Under the pieces are notes generated by a model. It was given only the letters and a program-made list of their open reading frames with translations, made no database searches and was not told the DNA's origin. Source: a virus. From it: a DNA stretch of 64,000 nucleotides. The stretch spans positions 1-64,000 of IMG/VR virus record IMGVR_UViG_3300032291_003063. One strand, 5' to 3'. The position numbers and the translations under genes were made by a program. Below, in pieces: positions 48,598-55,658 of the stretch. Every line of letters begins with the position of its first letter. Position 1 is the stretch's first letter.

Positions 48598-48740
48598 GTA
48601 GCTACGAAATCTTTTTGGGGTTCGGAATTATTACCGCCTTCAACGCCTTTATTGCCATTGTCGTAGTGTATCAGCAACTTGTGATTATGCGACTGAACGC
48701 GGCTGTTCGTTACTTGCTACGCAAGGAGGCTGACCAGTGA
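48594..48740 (+). CDS. Tiny membrane protein
   Basis: 48 codons from GTG 48594, which overlaps the upstream TGA. GFGIITAFNAFIAIVVVYQQ is a transmembrane helix. The 20 bases up to and including its GTG are repeated almost exactly at the start of the next gene. Confidence 0.5.
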   Translation: MSSYEIFLGFGIITAFNAFIAIVVVYQQLVIMRLNAAVRYLLRKEADQ

Positions 48741-48874
48741 GTGATGATGAACGCATTGAGGCGCTAGAGGCTGAACTTGTTAGACACATGGCAGAACTTC
48801 GCTGGAGGATTGTGGTCTTCGGTCTGTTCTGCGCTGCGTGGGGTGGAGCGGTTGTTTGGGCGCTGCACCAATGA
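48737..48874 (+). CDS. Tiny membrane protein with helical N-terminus
   Basis: 45 codons from GTG 48737 (MSDDERIEALEAELVRHMAE, then RIVVFGLFCAAWGGAVVWAL). Amphipathic helix plus one transmembrane helix. Overlaps both neighbours. Confidence 0.5.
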   Translation: MSDDERIEALEAELVRHMAELRWRIVVFGLFCAAWGGAVVWALHQ

Positions 48875-49032
48875 ACCCCGCATGGCTGATCAACGAAATC
48901 CTCCGCGCCATCTTCGGTCCGCCTAAACCCCGCCGTCCGCCGCTGCAAATGCCCGATGACCGCAACTATGGCGGGCCTGAGCGGCGGTTCAACGGCTGGC
49001 CTAACACGACACGAAAGGACCCTTGGTCATGA
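48871..49032 (+). CDS. Tiny Pro/Arg-rich protein
   Basis: 53 codons (MNPAWLINEILRAIFGPPKP, DDRNYGGPERRFNGWPNTTR). ATGA overlaps with both neighbours support translation. Function unknown. Confidence 0.5.
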   Translation: MNPAWLINEILRAIFGPPKPRRPPLQMPDDRNYGGPERRFNGWPNTTRKDPWS

Positions 49033-49208
49033 TGACGGCTCAAATAACTTGCCTGTGTTTTATGTCCCTTATCGGCACAGGTTGCCTTGGTTGGGTCACA
49101 GAGTGGGACCGCATGTCCCGCCGCAAGCAATTTCTCATCGCCGCATGGCTGGCTTTCTGGCTTGGCCCGCCGCTGTATTTTATTTGGACAAAGGGAGTAT
49201 TAGGGTAA
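49029..49208 (+). CDS. Small membrane protein
   Basis: 59 codons from ATG 49029 (MMTAQITCLCFMSLIGTGCL, then FLIAAWLAFWLGPPLYFIW). Two hydrophobic segments. Overlaps both neighbours. Confidence 0.5.
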   Translation: MMTAQITCLCFMSLIGTGCLGWVTEWDRMSRRKQFLIAAWLAFWLGPPLYFIWTKGVLG

Positions 49209-49273
49209 TGGTGACCGTGATAATTTTACTATTTATAGTTTGGCTCTGGACTGGAATGAGAAAACCCTACTAA
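49208..49273 (+). CDS. Very small membrane peptide
   Basis: 21 codons, MVTVIILLFIVWLWTGMRKP, between two TAATG junctions. Too short for strong support, but its start and stop overlaps match the pattern of this operon. Confidence 0.35.
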   Translation: MVTVIILLFIVWLWTGMRKPY

Positions 49274-49440
49274 TGGAAAGATATAGACAAGCATACGACG
49301 ATTTTATGGATTTGGAACGGCTTGCGTATGGACGTTCAAGCGAGGGCTCCTTTTGGGCAGCTCTAAGACCCTATTGGGAGGAGGCACGAAATCACTACCG
49401 AAGCGCATACTTTGACTGTTTTGGACACTTACCTGGTTAA
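49273..49440 (+). CDS. Small hypothetical protein
   Basis: 55 codons from ATG 49273 (MERYRQAYDDFMDLERLAYG), overlapping the previous stop. Helical and acidic; unknown family. Confidence 0.5.
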   Translation: MERYRQAYDDFMDLERLAYGRSSEGSFWAALRPYWEEARNHYRSAYFDCFGHLPG

Positions 49441-49618
49441 AAACACGGTCATTAAAGACTTTAAGAAAAATTTATACGCCGGAGACAGTGTAGTGCTTAT
49501 CGCATATTCTGAGACCGAAGCGGTTGTATTTAAGGATGGGTTCTGGGTCACACACATTACTAATCTAGAAACTGCAGATTTTGCCAGATGTTGGATGGAG
49601 GCTCTAGGGGAAACCTAG
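49412..49618 (+). CDS. Small hypothetical protein, last gene of operon
   Basis: 68 codons from TTG 49412 within the previous gene. NLYAGDSVVLIAYSETEAVV and DGFWVTHITNLETADFARCW form a plausible small beta domain. The start is uncertain. It is followed directly by a terminator. Confidence 0.5.
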   Translation: MTVLDTYLVKNTVIKDFKKNLYAGDSVVLIAYSETEAVVFKDGFWVTHITNLETADFARCWMEALGET

Positions 49619-49632
49619 AGCCTTTATTTTTG
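49601..49632 (+). terminator. Terminator of the rightward accessory operon
   Basis: GCTCTAGG / CCTAGAGC stem followed by CTTTATTTTTG. Confidence 0.88.
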
Positions 49633-49664
49633 TATCCATGACAAAAAATAGATTAAAAATGTTC

Positions 49665-49693
49665 TTGCATTTTCTAGAAAGTTGTGATACAAT
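49665..49693 (+). promoter_or_regulatory. Sigma70 promoter of the 49.7-50.2 kb transcript
   Basis: TTGCAT, 17 bp, TACAAT on the plus strand. Confidence 0.65.
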
Positions 49694-49699
49694 CATAAC

Positions 49700-50205
49700 A
49701 ATTGTGAAGAGAAAGAAATGACAATGCAGCAATTAATCAGACCCGAAGCGAAGTCGTTCAACTGGGGGTTATTTGTCATTTGGGTTGGGGGCGTAGCACA
49801 AAGCGAAGCCCCCTAACCACATAGACACATATGCCCCAGTGTTGAACGGGTTCGCAGCTAGAATATGTAACTTCGTTACCGACGAAGATTTACCTCTGAT
49901 AACCGCTGAAATAAGTCATGGACTAAGAACGACCAAAGCGAGTCGTGCACAATTCGATCAATGTTGTTAAGAAATTTACAAACGTGAATCAAAAATAGCA
50001 TTGATCTAAGGCTCGAAGTGTGTCTTTACAAATTGTAACGAAGTAAAATTTTCTGGTGAAAGAGGTTCTTGGTTATGAACTGCTGTTTATGCTTTTATTA
50101 AGAAACAAAAGTAAGAGGGACCGCGCCGCGATTTTTCTCAATCCGACACAATTGTCACAAAAATACCCTCTGGCTCACACCAGAGGGTTTCTTTTTATTC
50201 GTAGC
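49700..50205 (+). ncRNA. Possible noncoding RNA with promoter and terminator (about 0.5 kb)
   Basis: No convincing gene between 49640 and 50195; the only start near the promoter is a 32-codon frame at 49718-49816. The segment has GGGGGC-N15-GCCCCC, GTAAC-TTC-GTTAC, CGAC/GTCG and an 8-bp long-range stem GATCAATG/CATTGATC, and it ends in a strong terminator (CCCTCTGG-CTCACA-CCAGAGGG then TTTCTTTTTATT, about 50168-50205). It lies where transcription changes from rightward to leftward, so an origin or leader function is also possible. Confidence 0.5.
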
Positions 50206-50485
50206 TCAAATATTCCACTAGCTTTCGAAGGTCTTCTTTTCCAGCTTTTACTAGTGTCGGTAGTTCAATTCCGAAACGATCCTCGATCTGGCTGACTAGT
50301 GCTGCCTTACTGACAATCTCTTGACCCGTCTTGTCTAGGCGAGCCTTTTTGTAGATTCCCATTTTCGCTAGCTTTGCTATAACGCTTCGAGTGCTCCGGT
50401 TTAATTCAAGGCTTAGCTCCTCGACAGTCTTGCCAGGGTACGCCTCAAGTGCTTCGACCTCTTCTTTTGTGTACATTTTCCCCAC
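50195..50485 (-). CDS. HTH regulator-like protein with C-terminal helical domain
   Basis: 96 residues. YTKEEVEALEAYPGKTVEEL, then NRSTRSVIAKLAKMGIYKKA is an HTH; KAALVSQIEDRFGIELPTLV and KAGKEDLRKLVEYL is the shared C-terminal domain. Paralogue of 28784 and 52276 and of the repeats at 25309. It overlaps the metallopeptidase gene by 73 bases. Confidence 0.68.
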   Translation of the reverse strand: MGKMYTKEEVEALEAYPGKTVEELSLELNRSTRSVIAKLAKMGIYKKARLDKTGQEIVSKAALVSQIEDRFGIELPTLVKAGKEDLRKLVEYLSYE

Positions 50486-51087
50486 TCATGCAAAATTGCT
50501 TCTTCCATTCCACGTGCTTCGATTTCCCAAGGTGCCCACCAATATTGCGACTTGGTACCAATAGGATATTCCTCTCCTCTGTAGAAACCCTTGTCTCCAA
50601 GGATCACTAGTCCGGACTGAAACTGCATCTGATGAGCCATTTCGTGGAAAATAACTCGAGGCAGCTCATCTGCTGGGCAGTTAACGACGATCTCTCCGGG
50701 CGTTGCCTCAGCGTAGTGATTAAAGTAACCTCGCTTTAGCCTTGGCTCGGGCACCTTAAGCAGCTTAGCGGCCCATGTTACTAGATCGGGCTTGCCTCGT
50801 TCGATGACGGGTTCTTCCTCGGCATCTTCGGGCACCCACACTGCTCCTGGGATCAACTCATCTAGAATAACTACGTCGGCCGTTTTTCCTACTAAATCAT
50901 CAAACGACTTTCCTCTAGATGAGGCATTTTTTTCTTCTGGTCCGTCAGGTAGCCTGCTTCTCCAGAATTTTTCGATCTCGTCCAACTTATTTCCTACTGG
51001 TTCTTGTTCTAGCCAAGCTTGAGACTCAGCGTAGTCGTCTCCGGATCGTAAGCGTTCCTTGTTCAGTTCGGTAAGGTCAAAGTCCAT
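50413..51087 (-). CDS. Zinc metallopeptidase (HExxH) protein
   Basis: 224 residues from ATG 51087 (MDFDLTELNKERLRSGDDYA), preceded by AGGAG; in-frame ATG 51120 lies upstream of that site. Residues about 155-165 carry IFHEMAHQMQF (HExxH), and APWEIEARGMEEAIL supplies a downstream Glu, as in SprT/gluzincin-like proteases. The substrate is unknown; it may act on host proteins early in infection. Confidence 0.72.
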   Translation of the reverse strand: MDFDLTELNKERLRSGDDYAESQAWLEQEPVGNKLDEIEKFWRSRLPDGPEEKNASSRGKSFDDLVGKTADVVILDELIPGAVWVPEDAEEEPVIERGKPDLVTWAAKLLKVPEPRLKRGYFNHYAEATPGEIVVNCPADELPRVIFHEMAHQMQFQSGLVILGDKGFYRGEEYPIGTKSQYWWAPWEIEARGMEEAILHEWGKCTQKKRSKHLRRTLARLSRS

Positions 51088-51198
51088 CAAACCAGCTCCT
51101 AATTTGGCGGTTTGATTCAAACCACACCCACACTATAATCAATACAAATACTCCAGATAATATCATTTTTTGGCGCCACGCGTAACTTCCATGCGACA

Positions 51199-51226
51199 AT
51201 TATAGCATATTTGCGTAAAATGTCAA
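51199..51226 (-). promoter_or_regulatory. Leftward promoter for metallopeptidase and HTH genes
   Basis: TTGACA, 16 bp, TATAAT on the minus strand; leader about 105 bases. Confidence 0.82.
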
Positions 51227-51306
51227 GTTCTATTTCAACTTGACCTAATTTGCTCCCGGCAACTCACATCTGGGGCGACTTGCCCCGACCTGAGGTAAAA
51301 TAGGAC

Positions 51307-51335
51307 TTGACACGCGTGCTGGCCCATGGTATACT
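51307..51335 (+). promoter_or_regulatory. Plus-strand promoter module 1
   Basis: TTGACA, 17 bp, TATACT; followed by GCACTGGCGCGG. No downstream plus-strand gene. Confidence 0.7.
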
Positions 51336-51420
51336 TTGAATGCCGTAGCTCATGCACTGGCGCGGCCAGCTAATAAAAATATGTCAACCACTGGCGCTAC
51401 CAGTTTGGCTAAAATATGAC

Positions 51421-51449
51421 TTGACATGGCCGCTGTTTGGCCTTATAAT
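51421..51449 (+). promoter_or_regulatory. Plus-strand promoter module 2
   Basis: TTGACA, 17 bp, TATAAT, then GGTGTGATGCCTCAAAA, the same kind of initial region as modules 11-13, and two GCACTGGCGC boxes further on. The region 51240-51780 holds no gene I can support. Confidence 0.75.
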
Positions 51450-51594
51450 GGTGTGATGCCTCAAAACTTCAGCACGCGGTACACAACGGCCGTATACCAC
51501 GCACTGGCGCGGAGCACTTAAAGACCATAGCTCGCGCACTGGCGCAGGGAGCTGCGCTGGGTGAGGTTGCGACTCATTCGCACAAACAAAGGGC

Positions 51595-51677
51595 TTGACA
51601 GGGTTTCTAGTGCGTGGTATACTGGAGTGATGGGCCAAATTTTTGGCGCGTGGGGTGTTGCAATTTTGCAACACCCC
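51595..51677 (+). promoter_or_regulatory. Plus-strand promoter-hairpin module 3
   Basis: TTGACA, 17 bp, TATACT; conserved box AATTTTTGGCGC; then hairpin GGGGTGTTGC-AATTTT-GCAACACCCC. It fires toward the 3' end of the leftward gene at 51788. Confidence 0.78.
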
Positions 51678-51787
51678 TATTGATCTAGGCGACAACCTCT
51701 TGATAGGGGCGTCCACTGGCCGTAGGCCGGGGCCAAGTTCCGCGACGCGCCTCATAAGCTTGCGGGGTTGTGTCCTAGATCAAAGGC

Positions 51788-52003
51788 CTATTCGGGATCG
51801 ATAGTCAGGAAAACAAAAGACACTTCTCCACACTCTTCCATGTGTTCGAGGTTCTCAAAGTCCCCTTGCTCATCTTCAGTGGTAAAAAGGCCTTCGACCT
51901 CTCCATAAAGCTTTGTAGCATATTCCCGCGCCTTGTCAAGAGTAGAAAAAACAACTCCCTCAAAATAACCGTTCGGGTCGAAATTGTCAATGATCTGATA
52001 CAT
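51788..52003 (-). CDS. Small protein, tandem duplicate (MYQI family)
   Basis: 71 residues from ATG 52003, overlapping the stop of its upstream paralogue (TAATG). MYQIIDNFDPNGYFEGVVFS, TLDKAREYATKLYGEVEGLF. Acidic; function unknown. Confidence 0.62.
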   Translation of the reverse strand: MYQIIDNFDPNGYFEGVVFSTLDKAREYATKLYGEVEGLFTTEDEQGDFENLEHMEECGEVSFVFLTIDPE

Positions 52004-52218
52004 TAAAAATTCTCCGGTTCGGGGTCTAGATACATTTCCGAAAAAACCACAACCCCCGCCATTTCCATATGAGCGAGGCTTTCCCATTGGCGCATAATAT
52101 CGTCAGCCCCAATGCTTCCGTCTTCGGTGAAATACTTTGTAGCATATTCCCGCGCCTTGTCAATAGTAGAAAAGACAAGATGCTGAAACATGTAATCCGG
52201 GTCAAAAATCTGATACAT
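52003..52218 (-). CDS. Small protein, tandem duplicate (MYQI family)
   Basis: 71 residues (MYQIFDPDYMFQHLVFSTID, KAREYATKYFTEDGSIGADD). Clear paralogue of the next downstream gene over the first 35 residues. GGGATATC upstream is a modest ribosome site. Confidence 0.62.
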   Translation of the reverse strand: MYQIFDPDYMFQHLVFSTIDKAREYATKYFTEDGSIGADDIMRQWESLAHMEMAGVVVFSEMYLDPEPENF

Positions 52219-52275
52219 GATATCCCTCTCTGTAATCCCGGCTAGATTACTCTAGCCGGGACACATTGTCAAGCC

Positions 52276-52587
52276 TTACTCTTCCGAGATAATCAGGCGA
52301 GCCAGAACGGCTTGAAGGCTATTCTTGCTGGCCTTTTCCAAGCCGTCAAGATTGCCCGGAACAAACTTAGCGATTTCTTCGACAAGGGTTTCCTTGCGAA
52401 TAACCGCTTCGCCCGTCTTAGACACGTTAGCCTTGCGCTCATAAGGCACATTCATGCGAATAGCCTTAGCGGTAATAGACCGCGCCGACTTTCCAAGGGT
52501 TGCGCCAAGGGCTTCTGCCTTAGCTTGATTAAGGGGAGCCGCCGCGCGAATAGCGGCTTCCATTTCAGGGGTGAACTTAACTTCCAT
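52276..52587 (-). CDS. HTH regulator-like protein with C-terminal helical domain
   Basis: 103 residues from ATG 52587 (MEVKFTPEMEAAIRAAAPLN). LGATLGKSARSITAKAIRMN is the HTH recognition part; VIRKETLVEEIAKFVPGNLD, then KASKNSLQAVLARLI is the shared C-terminal domain. The open frame upstream of 52587 overlaps the promoter and is not used. Confidence 0.68.
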   Translation of the reverse strand: MEVKFTPEMEAAIRAAAPLNQAKAEALGATLGKSARSITAKAIRMNVPYERKANVSKTGEAVIRKETLVEEIAKFVPGNLDGLEKASKNSLQAVLARLIISEE

Positions 52588-52617
52588 TTGTCTTTTTCTC
52601 CGTTGCTTTGATGATGT

Positions 52618-52646
52618 ATAATACGACACACACAAGAGTTTGTCAA
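52618..52646 (-). promoter_or_regulatory. Leftward promoter of HTH gene
   Basis: TTGACA, 17 bp, TATTAT on the minus strand. Confidence 0.8.
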
Positions 52647-52742
52647 GAACTTTTTTAGCGGAGTTTGTTTCCCCCGCCTCTTGAAAATGAATATAGGGCA
52701 TTCTTAGTCAGGGGTCAAGAACTTTTTTAGAAAAAGATGGGG

Positions 52743-52825
52743 TTGACAGGGGTGACATACGTGTGGTATAATTAGTGGGGTGTGCCAATTTTTGGCGCAT
52801 CGGGTGTTGCATTTCTGCAACACCC
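52743..52825 (+). promoter_or_regulatory. Plus-strand promoter-hairpin module 4
   Basis: TTGACA, 18 bp, TATAAT, TAGTGGGG, CCAATTTTTGGCGC, hairpin GGGTGTTGC-ATTTCT-GCAACACCC. Confidence 0.8.
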
Positions 52826-52831
52826 TTCGAT

Positions 52832-53005
52832 TTAGTCCCAAAGCTCTCCGGGGCTATACTCTACAGTATAGCTAACCCTAGCATACACCTCAATATCTGT
52901 AAATTCGAGGGAAAAAATTTCCTCTAGCGTAGCGGAAAAACTTACGTCGTCCACATTAAAGTGTTGCCAAAAGCCGCCTTCGTCCCGCGCCTTAATGATA
53001 TACAT
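52832..53005 (-). CDS. Small acidic hypothetical protein
   Basis: 57 codons (MYIIKARDEGGFWQHFNVDD, then EVYARVSYTVEYSPGELWD). ATG overlaps the upstream stop (TAATG), GGGAGG lies 10 bases upstream. Unknown family. Confidence 0.6.
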   Translation of the reverse strand: MYIIKARDEGGFWQHFNVDDVSFSATLEEIFSLEFTDIEVYARVSYTVEYSPGELWD

Positions 53006-53190
53006 TAGTCGACCTCCCTTGTGATGCTCAACTTATGGGGAATGATAGCAGCAAATTGCATGTCTGTCAACCTACAATCGAGATATTGCAATTCGTTTTC
53101 TACAAACCTAGCACAAAAATCTCCGAAGCTTTCCCCGTCTTCACTCTGACTTAGCACGTTGCCCCCGTCAGCGTCAATCGCAATATACAT
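53005..53190 (-). CDS. Small hypothetical protein
   Basis: 61 residues (MYIAIDADGGNVLSQSEDGE, FGDFCARFVENELQYLDCRL). Shares the MYI opening with its neighbour and co-transcribed with it. Unknown. Confidence 0.6.
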   Translation of the reverse strand: MYIAIDADGGNVLSQSEDGESFGDFCARFVENELQYLDCRLTDMQFAAIIPHKLSITREVD

Positions 53191-53201
53191 TTTATTTTCC
53201 T

Positions 53202-53915
53202 TTATTTGGGTTGATACCAGTCTTTAACCTGAACGTCGCGCCATGTGACCGGCTGAGGATTAAGATAGACCTTTGGGGACGTTGTGTCAATAAGTTTTTT
53301 CAGAATTGGCAATTCATAAAACTTTGCATCTTCTAGGGCTGTATGCGGTTCATCTTCTAGGTTAGGGTCATTTAGAACAAACCGCGCCATGATTTCGGCT
53401 TTAGTCTGAAAAGACATGTTACCGTGCTTAGTAGGATTGTTAAACGCTACGTTATCCAGAACAAATTGACGATATGGCTTAGTATGCATCCACCGATTAG
53501 CAGAAGCATACCAAAGGCAGAATTGCGTTTCAAAAATTGAAAGGTCAATTCCACTATTCCGACATTTGCCTAAGTCAAAGTTTAGGTTATATGCAGTAAG
53601 CGCGGGCTTATACTTAGCAAGCGCCTTTGCTAGCCAGCCGTTAACAGCCGGAACACTAGCAAGCATACGCGATCCGTTAGCTAACATTGCGTCATAAGCG
53701 GCGTATCGCTTAGGGAGGTTTTTCTTGCTCCAAAGCGGGTCAGCGTCGCCAATATGGAACAACGGATGTTGCTCCCTGTCAAGATAATATTCGCGCACCA
53801 AAACGCCACATTCCGCCGCAATATTCCCTTGCCTATCGGCAATAACCGCGCCAAAATCCGCGACCATATCGCTTTGCGTCGTTTCTGTATCGACGATTAG
53901 AAAATATTTCTTCAT
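53202..53915 (-). CDS. DEDD-family 3'-5' exonuclease
   Basis: 237 residues. Exo I is LIVDTETTQSD (D-x-E), Exo II is TAYNLNFDLGKC and Exo III is PHTALEDAKFYELPIL (H-x4-D, DEDDh). This is the RNase T/DnaQ class, degrading single-stranded DNA or RNA from 3' ends. Possible roles are host nucleic acid turnover or proofreading; not determinable from sequence. Confidence 0.85.
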   Translation of the reverse strand: MKKYFLIVDTETTQSDMVADFGAVIADRQGNIAAECGVLVREYYLDREQHPLFHIGDADPLWSKKNLPKRYAAYDAMLANGSRMLASVPAVNGWLAKALAKYKPALTAYNLNFDLGKCRNSGIDLSIFETQFCLWYASANRWMHTKPYRQFVLDNVAFNNPTKHGNMSFQTKAEIMARFVLNDPNLEDEPHTALEDAKFYELPILKKLIDTTSPKVYLNPQPVTWRDVQVKDWYQPK

Positions 53916-53978
53916 GGGTTCCCCTTAGTGAAGCTAGATAATACTCTATTTTTAGGCGATTGCAAGCGAAATGTTTGC

Positions 53979-54035
53979 TTGACAACCTAGGGCCACACGT
54001 GTTATAATTAGTGGGGTGTGCCAATTTTTTGGCGC
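53979..54035 (+). promoter_or_regulatory. Plus-strand promoter module 5 (no hairpin)
   Basis: TTGACA, 18 bp, TATAAT, TAGTGGGG, CCAATTTTTTGGCGC. It runs directly into module 6, so here the hairpin is missing and two promoters lie in tandem. Confidence 0.78.
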
Positions 54036-54047
54036 AAATTTAGGGGG

Positions 54048-54130
54048 TTGACACGTGTTCTAGCGCGTGTTATAATTAGTGGGGTTCTCCGAATTTTTGG
54101 CGCGGCGGGTGTTACATTTCTGTAACACCC
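54048..54130 (+). promoter_or_regulatory. Plus-strand promoter-hairpin module 6
   Basis: TTGACA, 17 bp, TATAAT, TAGTGGGG, GAATTTTTGGCGC, hairpin GGGTGTTAC-ATTTCT-GTAACACCC. The third base pair from the loop differs from module 4 by a compensated change (C-G for G-C to A-T type), keeping the stem intact. Confidence 0.8.
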
Positions 54131-54366
54131 TTTTGCTCTAACTGCTCCAATTCGTATTCTAGGTCCTCTATAATATTCTCTACCACATTAATTTCAGCGT
54201 GGCAATAGTATAGGGCGTCTGCTACACTGTTAATGTCTGCATCATTGTTGGTTTGAATTGCTTCTAGCAAATCCTTAATAAAAATCGCTCTATCTTCTAG
54301 CAAGTTTGCTAGAACCCACTTTTCATCTTCTATGGCTTGCAGAATTTCCTCTTGGGCACTAGACAT
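54112..54366 (-). CDS. Small helical hypothetical protein
   Basis: 84 residues from ATG 54366 (MSSAQEEILQAIEDEKWVLA), GAGGA seven bases upstream. INVVENIIEDLEYELEQLEQ suggests a coiled coil. It overlaps the upstream gene by eight bases. Its 3' end lies inside the hairpin of module 6. Confidence 0.6.
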   Translation of the reverse strand: MSSAQEEILQAIEDEKWVLANLLEDRAIFIKDLLEAIQTNNDADINSVADALYYCHAEINVVENIIEDLEYELEQLEQKGVTEM

Positions 54367-54529
54367 TAATGATCCTCGTTTCATCATTATACGTCAGACT
54401 TTCTAGAAGGTCTTCAATCTCCCCCGTCTCTTGATCTGTAAGCGGGTAATGTTCCAGTAGGCTTGTCAATTCAATACAAATAAGCCTCAAAGTGCTAGAA
54501 CTAATACTTACAATTCCAATATGTGCCAT
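54359..54529 (-). CDS. Small acidic hypothetical protein
   Basis: 56 codons (MAHIGIVSISSSTLRLICIE, then GEIEDLLESLTYNDETRIIN). ATG overlaps the HAD gene stop (TAATG). Unknown. Confidence 0.58.
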   Translation of the reverse strand: MAHIGIVSISSSTLRLICIELTSLLEHYPLTDQETGEIEDLLESLTYNDETRIINV

Positions 54530-54975
54530 TATCGTTTTCCTTTCGCGTCAATACATCTTACACCGAAATTGTTCATCGCGTCAATAACTTTGTCGTTGTC
54601 ATCCCACATAGTTACACGATTAACAGGCACTTTAATTCGGGACAGTAGCCGTGCCAATTGCTCAACTTTTAGCTTTCCGTCCTCTGTCATACAACCTTTA
54701 GGCCGACTAAGAACATAATGGAAAGGGACATTGTTGTCAAGAAAAAACTTGTAGTCAGCGCGACTAAGAATTCGCGCCGTGCAAATCACGACAATTCTTG
54801 ACTTATAGAATTTCCGCATAGTATGCACTAGCGGCAAAAGCTTATCTTGTGCAATCTTTTGCGGAGTGTTATTTTCTAGCCAATGCTCCAAATCAATAGA
54901 GCCATCAGGCTTACTAGCGTGACGGTGGCGGCTATCAATCACGGTTCCGTCAAGGTCAAAAACAGCAACTTTCAT
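54529..54975 (-). CDS. HAD-superfamily phosphatase (PNK 3'-phosphatase-like)
   Basis: 148 residues from ATG 54975 (MKVAVFDLDGTVIDSRHRHA), preceded by GGAGGG. Motif I DLDGT, motif II VVICTAR (T), motif III/IV WDDNDKVID. The layout resembles phosphatase domains of phage polynucleotide kinases, but a kinase domain is absent. It could remove 3' or 5' phosphates from nucleotides or ends. Confidence 0.75.
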   Translation of the reverse strand: MKVAVFDLDGTVIDSRHRHASKPDGSIDLEHWLENNTPQKIAQDKLLPLVHTMRKFYKSRIVVICTARILSRADYKFFLDNNVPFHYVLSRPKGCMTEDGKLKVEQLARLLSRIKVPVNRVTMWDDNDKVIDAMNNFGVRCIDAKGKR

Positions 54976-55037
54976 GTGTCCCTCCGTTGATGCTGTATAG
55001 TAGCACACAAAAAGAGCCTGTCAACGCAATTGTTTTG

Positions 55038-55121
55038 TTGACAGGCTGATATGCACGTGTTATAATTAGTGGGGTTCTCCGAATTTTTGGCGCTGAAGGT
55101 GTTGCATTTCTGCAACACCCT
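55038..55121 (+). promoter_or_regulatory. Plus-strand promoter-hairpin module 7
   Basis: TTGACA, 17 bp, TATAAT, TAGTGGGG, GAATTTTTGGCGC, hairpin GGTGTTGC-ATTTCT-GCAACACC. Its -35 and the -35 of the leftward promoter form the two arms of CCTGTCAAC-N11-GTTGACAGG. Confidence 0.8.
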
Positions 55122-55130
55122 TCCTACTAG

Positions 55131-55307
55131 TCATTCTGAGGCGTCCTGCCCCCCGAGCCAATAACCTTCGCTATAGCCTTCGCTATACCCATCGGAATAA
55201 GCGTCACTTTCGCCCTCCTCCAAGAGGGTGTCAACCTCTTTTCGCAGTTCTTTACTAGTAAGTTGCCCGGTCTCAAATTCGGCAAAAATTGTTTCAATAC
55301 TACGCAT
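55131..55307 (-). CDS. Small protein with C-terminal DGY/EGY repeats
   Basis: 58 residues from ATG 55307 (MRSIETIFAEFETGQLTSKE), GGGAG upstream. The end SDAYSDGYSEGYSEGYWLGG is a tandem (D/E)GYxxGY repeat, paired with a similar end in the neighbour at 55300. Function unknown; the repeats could be a protein-interaction or metal-binding tail. Confidence 0.6.
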   Translation of the reverse strand: MRSIETIFAEFETGQLTSKELRKEVDTLLEEGESDAYSDGYSEGYSEGYWLGGQDASE

Positions 55308-55524
55308 CTTCGCTCCCTTGCATTCCGTCATCATGACCGGCCCCATAGCCGTCATCATAACCGTAGTTATATCCATCATTATAGTTGCTTAGAGCAACAT
55401 CGTCAATGTAATTTTGGAATTCCGTAGACATAATAGATTTTTGCGAGGCTGTCATCAAGTCAAAAGTGACGCCTGCCTCGCAAAGTATATCCACAAACTC
55501 ACCCCAGGTTGCTGTATATTTCAT
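55300..55524 (-). CDS. Small protein with C-terminal DGY repeats
   Basis: 74 residues from ATG 55524 (MKYTATWGEFVDILCEAGVT), GGGAG upstream. Ends NYNDGYNYGYDDGYGAGHDD. Preceded by its own promoter inside the upstream gene. Confidence 0.6.
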   Translation of the reverse strand: MKYTATWGEFVDILCEAGVTFDLMTASQKSIMSTEFQNYIDDVALSNYNDGYNYGYDDGYGAGHDDGMQGSEDA

Positions 55525-55657
55525 ATGTGTCTCCCTGTCTGTAGTAACCATAATAGGCCGATTGTAGGGCCTTGTCAACTAGTTTATCCAACTTTTCGGG
55601 GTTTAATTCTCCGCCGAATTCCACTAAAAACAAAATATCCTTAGTTAACTGGTGCAT
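55499..55657 (-). CDS. Small hypothetical protein
   Basis: 52 codons (MHQLTKDILFLVEFGGELNP, then QSAYYGYYRQGDTYEIY). GGAGG six bases before the ATG. It overlaps the next gene and carries that gene's promoter within it. Confidence 0.55.
   Translation of the reverse strand: MHQLTKDILFLVEFGGELNPEKLDKLVDKALQSAYYGYYRQGDTYEIYSNLG
55550..55578 (-). promoter_or_regulatory. Internal leftward promoter
   Basis: TTGACA, 17 bp, TATTAT, inside the 52-codon gene and in front of ATG 55524. Confidence 0.75.
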
Positions 55658-55658
55658 T

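Noticed and set aside
51384-51755. Minus-strand 123-codon frame in the control region
   Set aside because: No ribosome site, no protein-like composition, and it runs through three plus-strand promoters.
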